64,000 nt of DNA from Comamonas sp. lk (GTDB lineage: Bacteria > Pseudomonadota > Gammaproteobacteria > Burkholderiales > Burkholderiaceae_C): assembly GCA_945925985.1 (NCBI GenBank), contig CAMELV010000014.1, forward strand, positions 1-64,000, given 5' to 3'. The notes beneath the pieces are model-generated. The model saw only the letters and a list, made by a program, of their open reading frames with translations. It ran no database searches and was not told the origin of the DNA. Position 1 is the first letter of the stretch; the number at the start of each line of letters is the position of its first letter. Made by a program: the position numbers and the translations under genes. Positions 8,501 to 19,068 of the stretch are shown piece after piece.

Positions 8501-9247
8501 ATGCCACTCCCTGCCCCGCAGTTGCCCTGGCTCGCCCCCGGAGCAAGCTTCCCAGAACCGAACCAGGCCTGGGGAGTTGGCTCACCAGCGCCAGGTTTAT
8601 TGGCCGCTGGCGGCCACCTGGATATCGAGACCTTGCAACGAGCCTACAGCCGAGGCATATTTCCCTGGTTCAGCGAGGGGCAACCCGTACTTTGGTGGAG
8701 TCCAGACCCGCGGATGGTGTTGCAGACCACCCAGTTCGTCGTCCACCCGTCCTTGAAAAAAACGATCCGCAAATTTATACGGACGCCTGACTGTGAGATT
8801 CGATTTGACACCGCATTCCGTGAAGTCATCCAGGCCTGCGCCGGGAGTGAGCGTTCAGGGCGGCCCGGGACATGGATACTGCCGCCCATGATTGAGGCCT
8901 ACTGTGAACTCCACCGTGCTGGCTTAGCCCACAGTGTTGAAAGCTGGATCAGGGGCAAGTTAGTCGGCGGGCTGTATTGCGTGGCGCTAGGCGGGGCCAT
9001 TTTTGGTGAGTCTATGTTCAGCCGAGCCTCGGACGCTTCGAAGATATCACTGGCAGCACTCGTCGCCTTTTGTCGCCAGAACGGTATTGAGCAGATCGAC
9101 TGTCAGCAAAACACCGCGCATCTGGCATCTCTCGGTGCGAGAGAAATACACCGGGAGCAGTTCCTGGCAGGTGTTTCTGTTGCGCTAAAACGCGCTCAGC
9201 CAAGCTGGCACTTTAACCCCCTTTGCTGGGCATTGATCCTGCCATAA
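8501..9247 (+). CDS. aat: Leucyl/phenylalanyl-tRNA--protein transferase
   Basis: Transfers Leu or Phe from tRNA to the N-terminus of proteins that begin with Lys or Arg, marking them for ClpAP through ClpS (N-degron pathway). The family core is present: [16 protein letters not shown] near residue 60, then the GNAT-like segment [20 protein letters not shown] and [14 protein letters not shown]. With the start at 8501 the protein is 248 aa, normal for the family. A longer frame back to 8441 begins with residues unlike the family. No strong ribosome binding site is seen. It overlaps the region of the next gene and is probably co-transcribed with bpt, the other N-degron transferase. Confidence 0.93.
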   Translation: MPLPAPQLPWLAPGASFPEPNQAWGVGSPAPGLLAAGGHLDIETLQRAYSRGIFPWFSEGQPVLWWSPDPRMVLQTTQFVVHPSLKKTIRKFIRTPDCEIRFDTAFREVIQACAGSERSGRPGTWILPPMIEAYCELHRAGLAHSVESWIRGKLVGGLYCVALGGAIFGESMFSRASDASKISLAALVAFCRQNGIEQIDCQQNTAHLASLGAREIHREQFLAGVSVALKRAQPSWHFNPLCWALILP

Positions 9248-9261
9248 GGGCCGGCAAAGAC

Positions 9262-10011
9262 ATGACGCATCTCAAAGACCTTCCACTGCAAACCGTGCAG
9301 TTTTATGCAACGGCCCCCTACCCGTGCAGCTACTTGGCTGATCAGCAAGCACGGTCCCAAGTGGCAACGCCCAGCCACCTGATCAATAACGAGACATATT
9401 CGGGACTGGTTGCCAAGGGCTTCCGACGCAGTGGCATGTTTACCTATCGCCCCTATTGCGATGGCTGCCACGCCTGCATCCCGCTACGCGTCTTGGTGGA
9501 AGAATTCAAACCAGACCGAAGCCAGCGCCGGGCCCGGGCTCGACACAACACATTGCAGACCAGGGTACTTGAGCTCTGCTTCGTCGAAGAGCATTACCAG
9601 CTGTACCTGAAGTATCAAAGCGGTCGTCATGCCGGCGGTGGGATGGATCAGGACAGCGTCGATCAGTACACCCAGTTTCTTCTACAAAGCCGCGTTAATT
9701 CCAAGTTGGTGGAGTTTCGGGAAATAGGGTCTGATGGCAGGCCTGGTCAATTAAAGATGGTGTCCATCCTCGATGTGCTCGACGACGGCATTTCAGCGGT
9801 CTACACGTTCTACGACCCTGAGCCTCATTGCAGCTATGGCACCTACAACATACTTTGGCAGATTGAACAGGCCCGGACACTCCAATTGCGCTACGTCTAT
9901 TTAGGCTATTGGATTGAGGGCAGCCAGAAAATGAGCTACAAGTCCCGCTTTTTGCCGATGGCGCTGCTGATAGATGGCTGCTGGGTCATGGAACCGGCTA
10001 GACATGTGTGA
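9262..10011 (+). CDS. bpt: Aspartate/glutamate leucyltransferase (Bpt)
   Basis: Attaches leucine to proteins beginning with Asp or Glu, making them N-end-rule substrates. The 249-aa product shows the arginyl/leucyltransferase landmarks: [16 protein letters not shown] near residue 70, the [15 protein letters not shown] segment and, near the end, [17 protein letters not shown]. The start at 9262 (MTHLKDLPL) matches the usual family N-terminus; an upstream in-frame start at 9223 lies inside aat. Together with aat it covers secondary and tertiary tagging of N-degrons. Confidence 0.93.
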   Translation: MTHLKDLPLQTVQFYATAPYPCSYLADQQARSQVATPSHLINNETYSGLVAKGFRRSGMFTYRPYCDGCHACIPLRVLVEEFKPDRSQRRARARHNTLQTRVLELCFVEEHYQLYLKYQSGRHAGGGMDQDSVDQYTQFLLQSRVNSKLVEFREIGSDGRPGQLKMVSILDVLDDGISAVYTFYDPEPHCSYGTYNILWQIEQARTLQLRYVYLGYWIEGSQKMSYKSRFLPMALLIDGCWVMEPARHV

Positions 10012-10088
10012 ACCGCGGACACGGTTGTTCCAAACAGCTCGGTAATTTTTCATATGGTAAAATAAGAATTCGCTATTCAGGAGTAGAA

Positions 10089-10877
10089 GTGTCAAAGTCA
10101 GATAGCCATACGCCGACCACGCCAACCGTACAAGTCATTGAACGTATGTTTGCCTTGATTGATGTACTGGCATCTCGGGAAGACGCTATTTCACTTAAAG
10201 AGATTAGCGAAAAAACAGGGCTTCACCCCTCCACCACGCACAGGATTCTCAACGACTTGGCGACAGGCCGATTTGTGGATCGACCGCAGCCGGGGAGCTA
10301 CCGTCTTGGCATGAGGCTGCTCGAGCTGGGCAATCTGGTGAAAAGCCGGCTCAACGTCCGCGATGCTGCCTTGCTCCCGATGCGCGAGTTACACAAACTG
10401 ATCCAACAACCAGTTAATCTCAGCTTGCGTCAAGGTGACGAAATCATTTACGTAGAACGCGCCTACAGTGAACGGTCGGGTATGCAGGTGGTTCGGGCGA
10501 TTGGCGGCCGGGCACCACTGCACCTGACGTCGGTTGGGAAGTTATTTTTGGCAGCCGATGACCCACTGCGGGTCCGGGCTTATGCCAGTCGTACCGGCTT
10601 AGCTGGACACACCAAAAACAGCCTCGCTCAGTTACCAGTTCTCGAGCGCGATTTGGCGAAAGTCCGTCAGTACGGTGTTGCGCGCGATAACGAGGAACTT
10701 GAACTTGGCGTTCGTTGTATTGCAGCGGGCATTTATGACGACCAGCACAAGCTGGTTGCAGGCCTGTCGATATCGGCACCTGCAGAGCGCCTTGAAGAAG
10801 CCTGGCTGCCCAAATTGCAAGAGACTGCTAAAGAGATCTCAGCTAGCTTGGGTTATCGGGCTGAAGCCTCTCGGTAA
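10089..10877 (+). CDS. IclR family transcriptional regulator
   Basis: A 262-aa regulator with an N-terminal winged helix-turn-helix (about residues 15-70, with SLKEISEKTGLHPSTTHRIL as the recognition part) and a C-terminal IclR ligand-binding domain (about 85-255). The start is GTG at 10089, with CAGGAG 6 bp upstream; the longer frame back to 10008 overlaps bpt and has no ribosome binding site. A TAAAAT -10-like element lies at 10058. No target gene can be assigned: the gene downstream is convergent and unrelated in type. IclR relatives often control aromatic or C4 catabolism. Confidence 0.88.
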   Translation: MSKSDSHTPTTPTVQVIERMFALIDVLASREDAISLKEISEKTGLHPSTTHRILNDLATGRFVDRPQPGSYRLGMRLLELGNLVKSRLNVRDAALLPMRELHKLIQQPVNLSLRQGDEIIYVERAYSERSGMQVVRAIGGRAPLHLTSVGKLFLAADDPLRVRAYASRTGLAGHTKNSLAQLPVLERDLAKVRQYGVARDNEELELGVRCIAAGIYDDQHKLVAGLSISAPAERLEEAWLPKLQETAKEISASLGYRAEASR

Positions 10878-10890
10878 GCGCCGAATTCAA

Positions 10891-12003
10891 TCAATAACGG
10901 ACTGCCAACAGTGCTTCTCGGTTAGCGCCAACCAAAGTGGACGCTGACCGCGGCGCACGTCCGGAGGTAGCCTCCACCCAGTGCCGAACCCGTTCGGCAT
11001 CTGCAAGGCGCGTCAACTTTCCTGCAGAGTCCAGGAAAACCATGATCAGCTTGCGGCCAGCCACCCGGGCCTGCATGACCAAGCATTGACCAGCTTCAGA
11101 AATGTAGCCAGTCTTCTGCAGACCAATATCCCAAGCAGGGTTCTTAACCAATCGGTTGGTGTTGTTGTACTGCAGAGTGCGATGCCCGACCTCAACCTGA
11201 TGCCCTGGAGAAGTGGAAAACTCACGTATCAGAGCATCAGCGGAGGCGATATTGACCAGTTTGACCAGGTCATTGGCGCTGGACTGGTTTTTACTGGACA
11301 AACCAGTCGGATCTACATAGCTGGTATCGCTCATGCCAAGGGACCTGGCTTTGGCATTCATCAAGGCCACAAAAACAGGCAAGCCCCCCGGATGGCTGCG
11401 TCCGAGCGCGTGAGCCGCCCGGTTCTCGCTGGACATCAATGCCAAGTGCAAGAGTTCTTCGCGGCTCAATTCCGTTCCAACACTTAGCCGTGAAGAACTT
11501 CCCTTCTCGGTATCCACATCCGCCTGAGAAATCACTATTTTCTCGTCCATGGCCAATTTGGCTTCGTTCACCACCAATCCGGTCATCAGTTTGGTAAGCG
11601 AAGCGATAGGCAGGATCGCTTTATCATTTTTACTGAAAAGCACTTCGCTGGTCTCTTGGTCGATGACCAGAGCCACGCTTGATTTAAGCTCAAGAATATC
11701 GCGCGAAGCATGCAAGCCAGCAAGTTGGCCGTGGGAAGGCTTCAGCGGACGAGAATTGGCCCTCGCAAAGCCAGCCTTGGCTTTGGCTTTGGCTTTGGCT
11801 TTGGCTTTGGCGACAGGCTGAACAATGACCTTGCGCTTGACGGGCTTTGCTTTCGAGATGATCGCTTTTACCTGACCCTGACCCTGGGACGGTGCCGCAA
11901 GTGCCAAAGGTTGACACATCCCCAACGCAAACGCGATGACACCTGACCTAATGAACCCAAGGTTCAAGAGACCTCCCCACGAATGCGGCTTGATTGTTGG
12001 CAT
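10891..12003 (-). CDS. pbpG: D-alanyl-D-alanine endopeptidase (penicillin-binding protein 7 type)
   Basis: A periplasmic serine peptidase that cuts D-Ala-mDAP cross-links in peptidoglycan. The three active-site motifs are present: SxxK in ASLTKLM, SxN in MSSENRA, and KTG in LQKTGYIS. It has an N-terminal signal peptide ending near ALA-AP, followed by a very basic linker with an alternating Lys-Ala run coded by an exact 6-bp repeat. The start used is ATG at 12003 with AGAAGG 7 bp upstream (370 aa); a TTG at 12045 with GAGAGG is the alternative and adds 14 residues. The gene stands alone and converges with the IclR gene. Confidence 0.88.
   Translation of the reverse strand: MPTIKPHSWGGLLNLGFIRSGVIAFALGMCQPLALAAPSQGQGQVKAIISKAKPVKRKVIVQPVAKAKAKAKAKAKAGFARANSRPLKPSHGQLAGLHASRDILELKSSVALVIDQETSEVLFSKNDKAILPIASLTKLMTGLVVNEAKLAMDEKIVISQADVDTEKGSSSRLSVGTELSREELLHLALMSSENRAAHALGRSHPGGLPVFVALMNAKARSLGMSDTSYVDPTGLSSKNQSSANDLVKLVNIASADALIREFSTSPGHQVEVGHRTLQYNNTNRLVKNPAWDIGLQKTGYISEAGQCLVMQARVAGRKLIMVFLDSAGKLTRLADAERVRHWVEATSGRAPRSASTLVGANREALLAVRY
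11775..11811. repeat. Hexanucleotide tandem repeat GGCTTT inside pbpG
   Basis: Five perfect GGCTTT units (from 11779) plus a partial sixth encode an alternating Lys-Ala run on the minus strand. The unit is a multiple of three, so slippage would change linker length without breaking the frame. Confidence 0.85.
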
Positions 12004-12112
12004 GCGCCCACCTTCTGGCAATGAATCAACCTTGAGTTTATCCAAAAAAACCTCTCAATATCAAATACTTGCAGGTCTTTCTTAATCAAAATCGTGACTT
12101 TAGGTGAAGAAC

Positions 12113-13651
12113 CTAGCCTTGCGCTGCGACTCGCTCGGCTTTGCTGTGCAACTTGTTAAGTGCACTCAAGTAGGCCTTGGCCGACGCGACCACAATGTCT
12201 GGGTCTGAGCCAACCCCGTTGACCACGCGTCCACTGTTCTGAAGCCGAACTGTCACCTCGCCCTGGCTTTCCGTCGAGCCGCTGATCGCGTTCACTGAAT
12301 ACAGCACCATTTCGGCGCCGCTATTCACATGAGACTCAATCGCTTTCAAGGACGCATCCACTGGGCCGTTCCCGTCCGAAGAACCCTTGACCTCTTTGCC
12401 TTGCGCTGTAAAAACCACGCTGGCCTGTGGCCGTTCACCGGTCTCACTGTGCTGCGACAAAGAGACAAAAACGAACTGTTCGTCCTCATGTGAGACAGTG
12501 CCGTCGCTGGCCAGGGCCAGAATATCCTCGTCAAATATCTCACTTTTGCGGTCCGCCAGTTCCTTGAACTTGGCGAATGCCGCATTTATTGCAGTCTCGC
12601 TATCAAGTTGCACACCCAATTCCAGCAACCGCTGCTTAAATGCATTGCGCCCGCTGAGTTTGCCAAGCACAATTTTATTCGCGCTCCAGCCCACATCTTC
12701 GGCACGCATGATTTCGTAGGTATCGCGGGCCTTGAGCACGCCGTCCTGATGGATACCAGATGCATGCGCAAACGCATTGGCACCGACGACCGCCTTGTTG
12801 GGCTGCACAATAAAACCGGTGGTCTGGCTCACCATACGGCTGGCAGCGAGGATATGCTTGGTATCGATGCCCAATGTCAGTCCAAAATAGTCGCGACGGG
12901 TTTTGACCGCCATCACAACCTCCTCCAGACTGCAATTACCCGCCCGTTCGCCCAATCCATTGATCGTGCACTCGACCTGTCGTGCACCGCCGATTTTCAC
13001 CCCAGCCAGCGAATTGGCAACAGCCATACCAAGATCATTGTGGCAATGAACTGACCAAACAGCTTTGTCCGAATTGGGAATGCGCTCCCGCAGGTCCTTG
13101 ATGAAATGACCATAAAGTTCGGGAACTGCATAGCCAACTGTGTCAGGCACATTGACCGTTGTGGCACCCTCCTTGATGACCGCTTCCAGCACCCGACACA
13201 GGAAATCCATGTCGCTGCGGTAGCCATCCTCAGGGCTGAACTCCACGTCGGAAACCAGGTTTCGGGCAAAGCGAACAGCCAGTTTGGCCTGATCAAACAC
13301 TTGGTCTGGTGTCATTCGCAGCTTTTTTTCCATATGCAAGGCTGACGTCGCAATAAACGTATGAATGCGTGCCCTGTCAGCCCCCTTGAGGGCTTCAGCA
13401 GCTCTCGAAATATCTCGATCATTCGCACGCGAGAGCGAGCAAACAGTCGAATCTTTGATCGCATTGGCAATGGCCTGTACAGCCTCAAAATCCCCATTAG
13501 AACTGGCAGCAAAGCCGGCCTCGATCACATCCACTTTAAGCCGTTCAAGTTGCCGGGCGATTCGCAGCTTCTCATCCTTGGTCATCGATGCGCCAGGGGA
13601 CTGCTCTCCATCCCGCAACGTGGTATCAAAAATAATTAATTTGTCGCTCAT
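12113..13651 (-). CDS. leuA: 2-isopropylmalate synthase
   Basis: Condenses 2-ketoisovalerate with acetyl-CoA, the first step of leucine synthesis; cytoplasmic. The 512-aa protein begins [20 protein letters not shown], with the catalytic DGEQ region and metal-binding site, and contains the HCHND and HASGIHQDG motifs. The C-terminal third (about 390-512) is the leucine-binding regulatory domain. AGGAGA sits about 7 bp upstream of the ATG at 13651; the frame is open further upstream, but that stretch is the leader region. The gene is preceded by a leader peptide and an intrinsic terminator hairpin that together form an attenuator. Confidence 0.97.
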   Translation of the reverse strand: MSDKLIIFDTTLRDGEQSPGASMTKDEKLRIARQLERLKVDVIEAGFAASSNGDFEAVQAIANAIKDSTVCSLSRANDRDISRAAEALKGADRARIHTFIATSALHMEKKLRMTPDQVFDQAKLAVRFARNLVSDVEFSPEDGYRSDMDFLCRVLEAVIKEGATTVNVPDTVGYAVPELYGHFIKDLRERIPNSDKAVWSVHCHNDLGMAVANSLAGVKIGGARQVECTINGLGERAGNCSLEEVVMAVKTRRDYFGLTLGIDTKHILAASRMVSQTTGFIVQPNKAVVGANAFAHASGIHQDGVLKARDTYEIMRAEDVGWSANKIVLGKLSGRNAFKQRLLELGVQLDSETAINAAFAKFKELADRKSEIFDEDILALASDGTVSHEDEQFVFVSLSQHSETGERPQASVVFTAQGKEVKGSSDGNGPVDASLKAIESHVNSGAEMVLYSVNAISGSTESQGEVTVRLQNSGRVVNGVGSDPDIVVASAKAYLSALNKLHSKAERVAAQG

Positions 13652-13703
13652 CTCATTCTCCTGATGGTTTCCGAAAGGCTGTCTGAACAGATTTACACCA
13701 AAC

Positions 13704-13735
13704 AAAAAGCCCGTAGCAGGTGCATACGGGCTTTT
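13704..13735 (-). terminator. Attenuator terminator in the leuA leader
   Basis: An 11-bp stem (AAAAGCCCGTA / TACGGGCTTTT) with a 9-nt loop and a T-rich 3' arm lies between the leader peptide and leuA. Its 5' arm GCCCGT is complementary to ACGGGC inside the last leader-peptide codons (about 13764-13774), so an alternative antiterminator pairing of 6 bp is available. Confidence 0.75.
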
Positions 13736-13755
13736 GGTTTGGGTGCGCGCGTGCG

Positions 13756-13818
13756 CTACCTTCTCCGCCCGTCTGGCGCTAGCGATAGCAATAGCAATTT
13801 GTGCATTGGAAAAGTCAT
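13756..13818 (-). CDS. leuA leader peptide
   Basis: A 20-codon open frame upstream of leuA. It reads [20 protein letters not shown]: five leucines within six codons, three of them the CTA codon, which is usually rare in G+C-rich betaproteobacteria. The frame stops at TAG, 20 bp before the terminator hairpin. This is the layout of an amino-acid attenuator: a ribosome stalled on Leu codons leaves ACGGGC free to pair with the 5' arm of the terminator; a ribosome that reaches the stop covers it, and the terminator forms. No ribosome binding site precedes either Met (13818 or 13806). The predicted promoter would make the transcript start almost at the first ATG, so leaderless translation is possible. 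Confidence 0.7.
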   Translation of the reverse strand: MTFPMHKLLLLSLAPDGRRR

Positions 13819-13824
13819 GTTTAA

Positions 13825-13852
13825 ACTGTACCACACCATGGCTTAACAGCAA
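13825..13852 (-). promoter_or_regulatory. Likely promoter of the leuA leader transcript
   Basis: TTGCTG (13847-13852) and TACAGT (13825-13830) are 16 bp apart on the minus strand. The expected start of transcription is near 13818, at the leader-peptide ATG. Confidence 0.45.
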
Positions 13853-13885
13853 GAGAAAGTGAATCCGACGCCCACTCGACCGGCT

Positions 13886-14701
13886 TCATTTGTGGAGTCC
13901 TCTTTCATCTGGCTCTTCGGTCGAGGTACTGATGACACTAGTCTGGACACCTTTTGTCCTACGCCAAGCGTAAATCACATAGCCGCTAAATCCATACAGC
14001 ACAAACACGCCGAACATAACAATCGGCGGATCGATATTGACGATGGCAATAACAAGGGCAATCGAAACAATCACCGCAAAAGGGACGCTTTTCTTCATGT
14101 GCACATCCTTGAAACTGTAAAACGGGACATTGGTCACCATCGTTAGTCCCGAATAAAGTGCCAAGGCGAACATGGGCCAAGCCACGCTGCTGCCTTTGAC
14201 GCCCTGATCGGTCATCAACCAGATGAAACCAGCAACTAGGGCCGCGGCTGCCGGGGACGGCAGACCCTGAAAATAGCGCTTGTCCACCACGCCGGTGTTC
14301 ACGTTAAACCGAGCCAACCGCAATGCTGCACAAGCGCAGTAGACAAATGCTGCAATCCAGCCCCATCGACCCAAGCCCTGCAGAGCCCAGACGTACGAAA
14401 TGATAGCTGGGGCTGCGCCAAATGACACCATGTCGGAAAGCGAATCCATTTGTTCCCCAAATGCGCTTTGGGTATTGGTCATGCGGGCCACCCGACCGTC
14501 CAGACTGTCGAGCACCATGGCACAAAAAATACCCACTGCTGCCATATCGAACCGGCCGTTGATGGCCATGATCACCGCGTAGAAGCCCCCAAATAATGCG
14601 GCCAGCGTGAATAGGTTGGGCAAGATATAGATACCCTTGCGCCGTTTCCGAACCATGACTGCCTCACCCTCAGCGATATCTGGGTCGACTCCATCATGCA
14701 T
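13886..14701 (-). CDS. pssA: CDP-diacylglycerol--serine O-phosphatidyltransferase
   Basis: Makes phosphatidylserine, the precursor of phosphatidylethanolamine, in the inner membrane. The CDP-alcohol phosphotransferase signature is seen as DSLDGRVARMTN-x8-FGEQMDSLSDMVSFG (the DG-x2-AR-x8-G-x3-D-x3-D pattern) near residues 75-100. At least six hydrophobic segments follow. Start at 14701 (271 aa), with GGAG 9 bp upstream. In many relatives psd lies between ilvC and pssA; here the 78-bp gap holds only the ilvC terminator, so the decarboxylase gene must be elsewhere. Confidence 0.92.
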   Translation of the reverse strand: MHDGVDPDIAEGEAVMVRKRRKGIYILPNLFTLAALFGGFYAVIMAINGRFDMAAVGIFCAMVLDSLDGRVARMTNTQSAFGEQMDSLSDMVSFGAAPAIISYVWALQGLGRWGWIAAFVYCACAALRLARFNVNTGVVDKRYFQGLPSPAAAALVAGFIWLMTDQGVKGSSVAWPMFALALYSGLTMVTNVPFYSFKDVHMKKSVPFAVIVSIALVIAIVNIDPPIVMFGVFVLYGFSGYVIYAWRRTKGVQTSVISTSTEEPDERGLHK

Positions 14702-14732
14702 AAAAATAAACTCCAGCCACGATTCGAATGAA

Positions 14733-14760
14733 AGTAACAAAGGCCACCGGAGTGGCCTTT
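14733..14760 (-). terminator. Rho-independent terminator of the ilv operon
   Basis: A perfect 9-bp stem, AAAGGCCAC/GTGGCCTTT (14739-14760), has a 4-nt loop and is followed in the minus direction by TTTGTTACTTT. It separates ilvC from pssA. Confidence 0.7.
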
Positions 14761-14779
14761 GCGATAGCGCAAAAATCTC

Positions 14780-16310
<1,531 letters not shown>

Positions 16311-16392
16311 AGATGTGATTCCTCTTTTCGCTGCTCTCCCCTCGCGGCGGTAACCGCTAGGCTCAGCAGGCAATAGATTCGTCAAATAAGGG

Positions 16393-18204
16393 TTAAAGGT
16401 CTTCGGAGCCCAACAGCATTTCAGTGATACCCATACCGGCTTTCACCATGGGGAACACGTTTTCGGTCGGATCAGTCCTGAAGTCCATGAACACTGTACG
16501 GTCCTTCAGTTTACGCGCCTCACGCAGCGCCGGCTCGACATCCTGGGGCTTCTCGATGAGCATACCCACATGTCCATACGCTTCAGCTAGTTTCACAAAA
16601 TTTGGCAGCGCATCCATGTAGCTGTGACTGTAACGACCTTCGTAGTCAATTTCCTGCCACTGGCGGACCATGCCTAAATAGCGGTTGTTCAGGGAGACTA
16701 TTTTGATCGGAGTGTTGTACTGCAGGCAAGTCGAGAGTTCTTGAATGCACATTTGGACCGAGCCCTCGCCCGTGATGCAGAACACTTCGGCCTCGGGCTT
16801 GGCCAACTTGATGCCCATGGCGTAAGGAATACCAACGCCCATGGTCCCAAGCCCACCCGAGTTAATCCATCGGCGTGGTTGGTCAAACCGATAGTACTGT
16901 GCCGCCCACATTTGGTGCTGTCCAACGTCGGAGGTGATGTAAGTTTCAACATCCTTGGTCATGTTCCAGAGCGTTTCGACCACATACTGAGGTTTGATCA
17001 CGTCGCCCTTGCCATGGTCGTACTTCAAGCAGTCGCGCTTGCGCCATCCGTCTATGGTGTCCCACCAAGCAACCAAAGCGCTGACGTCTGGCCTCAAACT
17101 GCTTTCCTTAATCATTGCGATCATTTCTGACAACACATCTTTAACGTCGCCCACAATGGGAATGTCAACTTTGACACGTTTTGAAATGCTGGACGGATCG
17201 ATGTCAATATGGATGATTTTGCGTTCATTCTGTGCAAAGTGTTTGGGATTGCCAATCACACGGTCATCAAATCTAGCGCCCACCGCAAGCAAAACGTCGC
17301 AGTTTTGCATCGCATTGTTGGCCTCTACTGTGCCGTGCATACCAAGCATTCCAAGAAACTTCTTGTCGCTTGCCGGATACGCACCCAATCCCATCAAGGT
17401 ATTGGTACAGGGATAACCCAGCATATCCACCAATGTACGCAACTCAGCTGAGGCATTGCTCAGCAGCACACCGCCCCCTGTGTAGATGTAGGGGCGCTTG
17501 GCCGCTAGCAGCAGTTGCAAGGCCTTGCGAATTTGACCGCCATGCCCCTTGCGCACGGGGTTATATGAACGCATCTCGACCGACTCTGGATAGCCCGCGT
17601 AGGGAGTTTTCTTAAAAGACACATCTTTCGGTATATCTACAACGACCGGGCCAGGGCGACCGCTTCGTGCGATATGAAAAGCCTTTTTCATGACATCAGC
17701 CATGTCCCGAGCGTCTTTGACAAGAAAGTTGTGCTTGACAATCGGCCGAGTGATGCCCACCGTGTCGCACTCTTGGAAGGCGTCCAGGCCGATGGCGTGG
17801 GTCGGGACCTGACCGGTGACTATCACCATTGGAATGCTGTCCATATACGCCGTCGCGATACCGGTAATCGCATTCGTAACCCCTGGCCCAGACGTGACGA
17901 GGGCGACGCCAACCTCCCCAGTTGCCCGCGCATAGCCGTCCGCAGCATGGACAGCAGCCTGTTCGTGCCTAACTAGGACATGCTGAATTGATTCCTGCTT
18001 GTAAAAAGCGTCATAGATGTGGAGCACGGCCCCACCAGGATAGCCCCAGACGTATTTCACTCCTTCGGCTTGAAGCGCCTTAACCAAAATTTCCGCGCCA
18101 CGGAGTTCCTCGGAGCCAGTAGTCTTACCAGTCCGCAGAACAAGCGTAGCTTTAGGGGCGGCAATGTTCGACGCCAATGTGTTGTCAATTTTTGATGTTT
18201 CCAT
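16393..18204 (-). CDS. ilvI: Acetolactate synthase large (catalytic) subunit
   Basis: A thiamine-diphosphate enzyme that condenses pyruvate with pyruvate or 2-ketobutyrate. At 603 aa it has the three expected domains: N-terminal Pyr domain (from residue 35, with the catalytic Glu in VRHEQAAVH), the central FAD domain, and the C-terminal PP domain with the ThDP motif GEGSVQMCIQELSTC-x-NN. The first about 30 residues are a variable extension. AAAGG lies 7 bp before the ATG at 18204. It is the first gene of the ilv operon, following a leader of up to about 200 bp. Confidence 0.95.
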   Translation of the reverse strand: METSKIDNTLASNIAAPKATLVLRTGKTTGSEELRGAEILVKALQAEGVKYVWGYPGGAVLHIYDAFYKQESIQHVLVRHEQAAVHAADGYARATGEVGVALVTSGPGVTNAITGIATAYMDSIPMVIVTGQVPTHAIGLDAFQECDTVGITRPIVKHNFLVKDARDMADVMKKAFHIARSGRPGPVVVDIPKDVSFKKTPYAGYPESVEMRSYNPVRKGHGGQIRKALQLLLAAKRPYIYTGGGVLLSNASAELRTLVDMLGYPCTNTLMGLGAYPASDKKFLGMLGMHGTVEANNAMQNCDVLLAVGARFDDRVIGNPKHFAQNERKIIHIDIDPSSISKRVKVDIPIVGDVKDVLSEMIAMIKESSLRPDVSALVAWWDTIDGWRKRDCLKYDHGKGDVIKPQYVVETLWNMTKDVETYITSDVGQHQMWAAQYYRFDQPRRWINSGGLGTMGVGIPYAMGIKLAKPEAEVFCITGEGSVQMCIQELSTCLQYNTPIKIVSLNNRYLGMVRQWQEIDYEGRYSHSYMDALPNFVKLAEAYGHVGMLIEKPQDVEPALREARKLKDRTVFMDFRTDPTENVFPMVKAGMGITEMLLGSEDL

Positions 18205-18320
18205 GATGAACCTTTGTGAATTTCTCTAACGAAAAACCTAGGGTGCCCCTGTGCGCATGCTTGTGGCATCGCGTTGGAACTTAAGGTCAAAGCCATGAGC
18301 GCCGGAATTCTGGCGCTGGA

Positions 18321-18416
18321 CTATGACCCGTTTGCCTTTTGATTTGCGAGAAGGATTATGACATTGCCTGTCACGTCCCGGCCAACCAACGAAAAAGCAC
18401 AAAGGCGAGATGCCAT
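18321..18416 (-). CDS. Possible ilv operon leader peptide
   Basis: A 31-codon frame upstream of ilvI on the same strand contains five branched-chain codons in a row (GTC ATA ATC CTT CTC at 18348-18362, reading VIILL), then stops. A hairpin AGCGCC/GGCGCT follows directly, but it has no T tail. This looks like a leader-peptide arrangement, but no ribosome binding site or clear terminator pair was found, so the call is tentative. Confidence 0.3.
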   Translation of the reverse strand: MASRLCAFSLVGRDVTGNVIILLANQKANGS

Positions 18417-18501
18417 AATTAAGGAGTCAAACGATCTGCAATTCAGGCATTGAGCCCTATCGCTGCTATACCAACCAACCGCTTCTCTGTAGCTCCTACG
18501 C

Positions 18502-19068
18502 TTGTGCACTGAACAAGAACTCGCGGATTTCCTTAAAAGCGTTGAGACAAGAGCCTTCAAACGCTCCCTCTATCATGTTCGCAATGAAGAGTCAGCACTG
18601 GATATTGTGCAGGACAGCATGATGAAGCTGGCAGAGCACTATGGGCATAAGCCAGCGACTGAGCTGCCTATGCTTTTTCAGCGCATACTGTCGAATTGCA
18701 CTTTAGATTTTTTCAGGCGGCAAAAGGTTCGACGGTCACTGATCAGTAATCTGGGTGACTTCCAGCATGAAGGTACCGATAGCGACTTTGACCTTCTGGA
18801 GACATTGCACCTTGCGGAGGATGTCAATCAAACGGAAAGCGCGGAAAGCGCGGCGGAGAGGGCGCAGATTTTGCTCTCAATCGAAGCTGCAATCCAAGAG
18901 TTGCCGGGACGTCAACGAGAAGCCTTTCTGATGCGTTACTGGGAGGAGTTGGATGTTGCTGAAACCGCTTCCGCGATGGGCTGCTCGGTAGGCAGTGTAA
19001 AAACCCATTGCTCAAGAGCGGTTGCTGCACTTTCAAGAGCGCTACGTGCGAAAGGGATAAGACCATGA
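18502..19068 (+). CDS. ECF-type RNA polymerase sigma factor
   Basis: A 188-aa sigma-70 family factor. Region 2 is about residues 10-75 (SALDIVQDSMMKLAEHY, then the core-binding/-10 reading helix with FRRQKVRR), and region 4 is about 125-185 (IQELPGRQREAFLMRYWEE and a helix-turn-helix ending VGSVKTHCSRA). The only start that keeps the whole of region 2 is TTG at 18502, just after an in-frame stop. The stop overlaps the next gene's ATG by 4 bp. It opens a five-gene run to 21340 and is divergent from ilvI. The next gene has anti-sigma-like topology. Confidence 0.85.
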   Translation: MCTEQELADFLKSVETRAFKRSLYHVRNEESALDIVQDSMMKLAEHYGHKPATELPMLFQRILSNCTLDFFRRQKVRRSLISNLGDFQHEGTDSDFDLLETLHLAEDVNQTESAESAAERAQILLSIEAAIQELPGRQREAFLMRYWEELDVAETASAMGCSVGSVKTHCSRAVAALSRALRAKGIRP

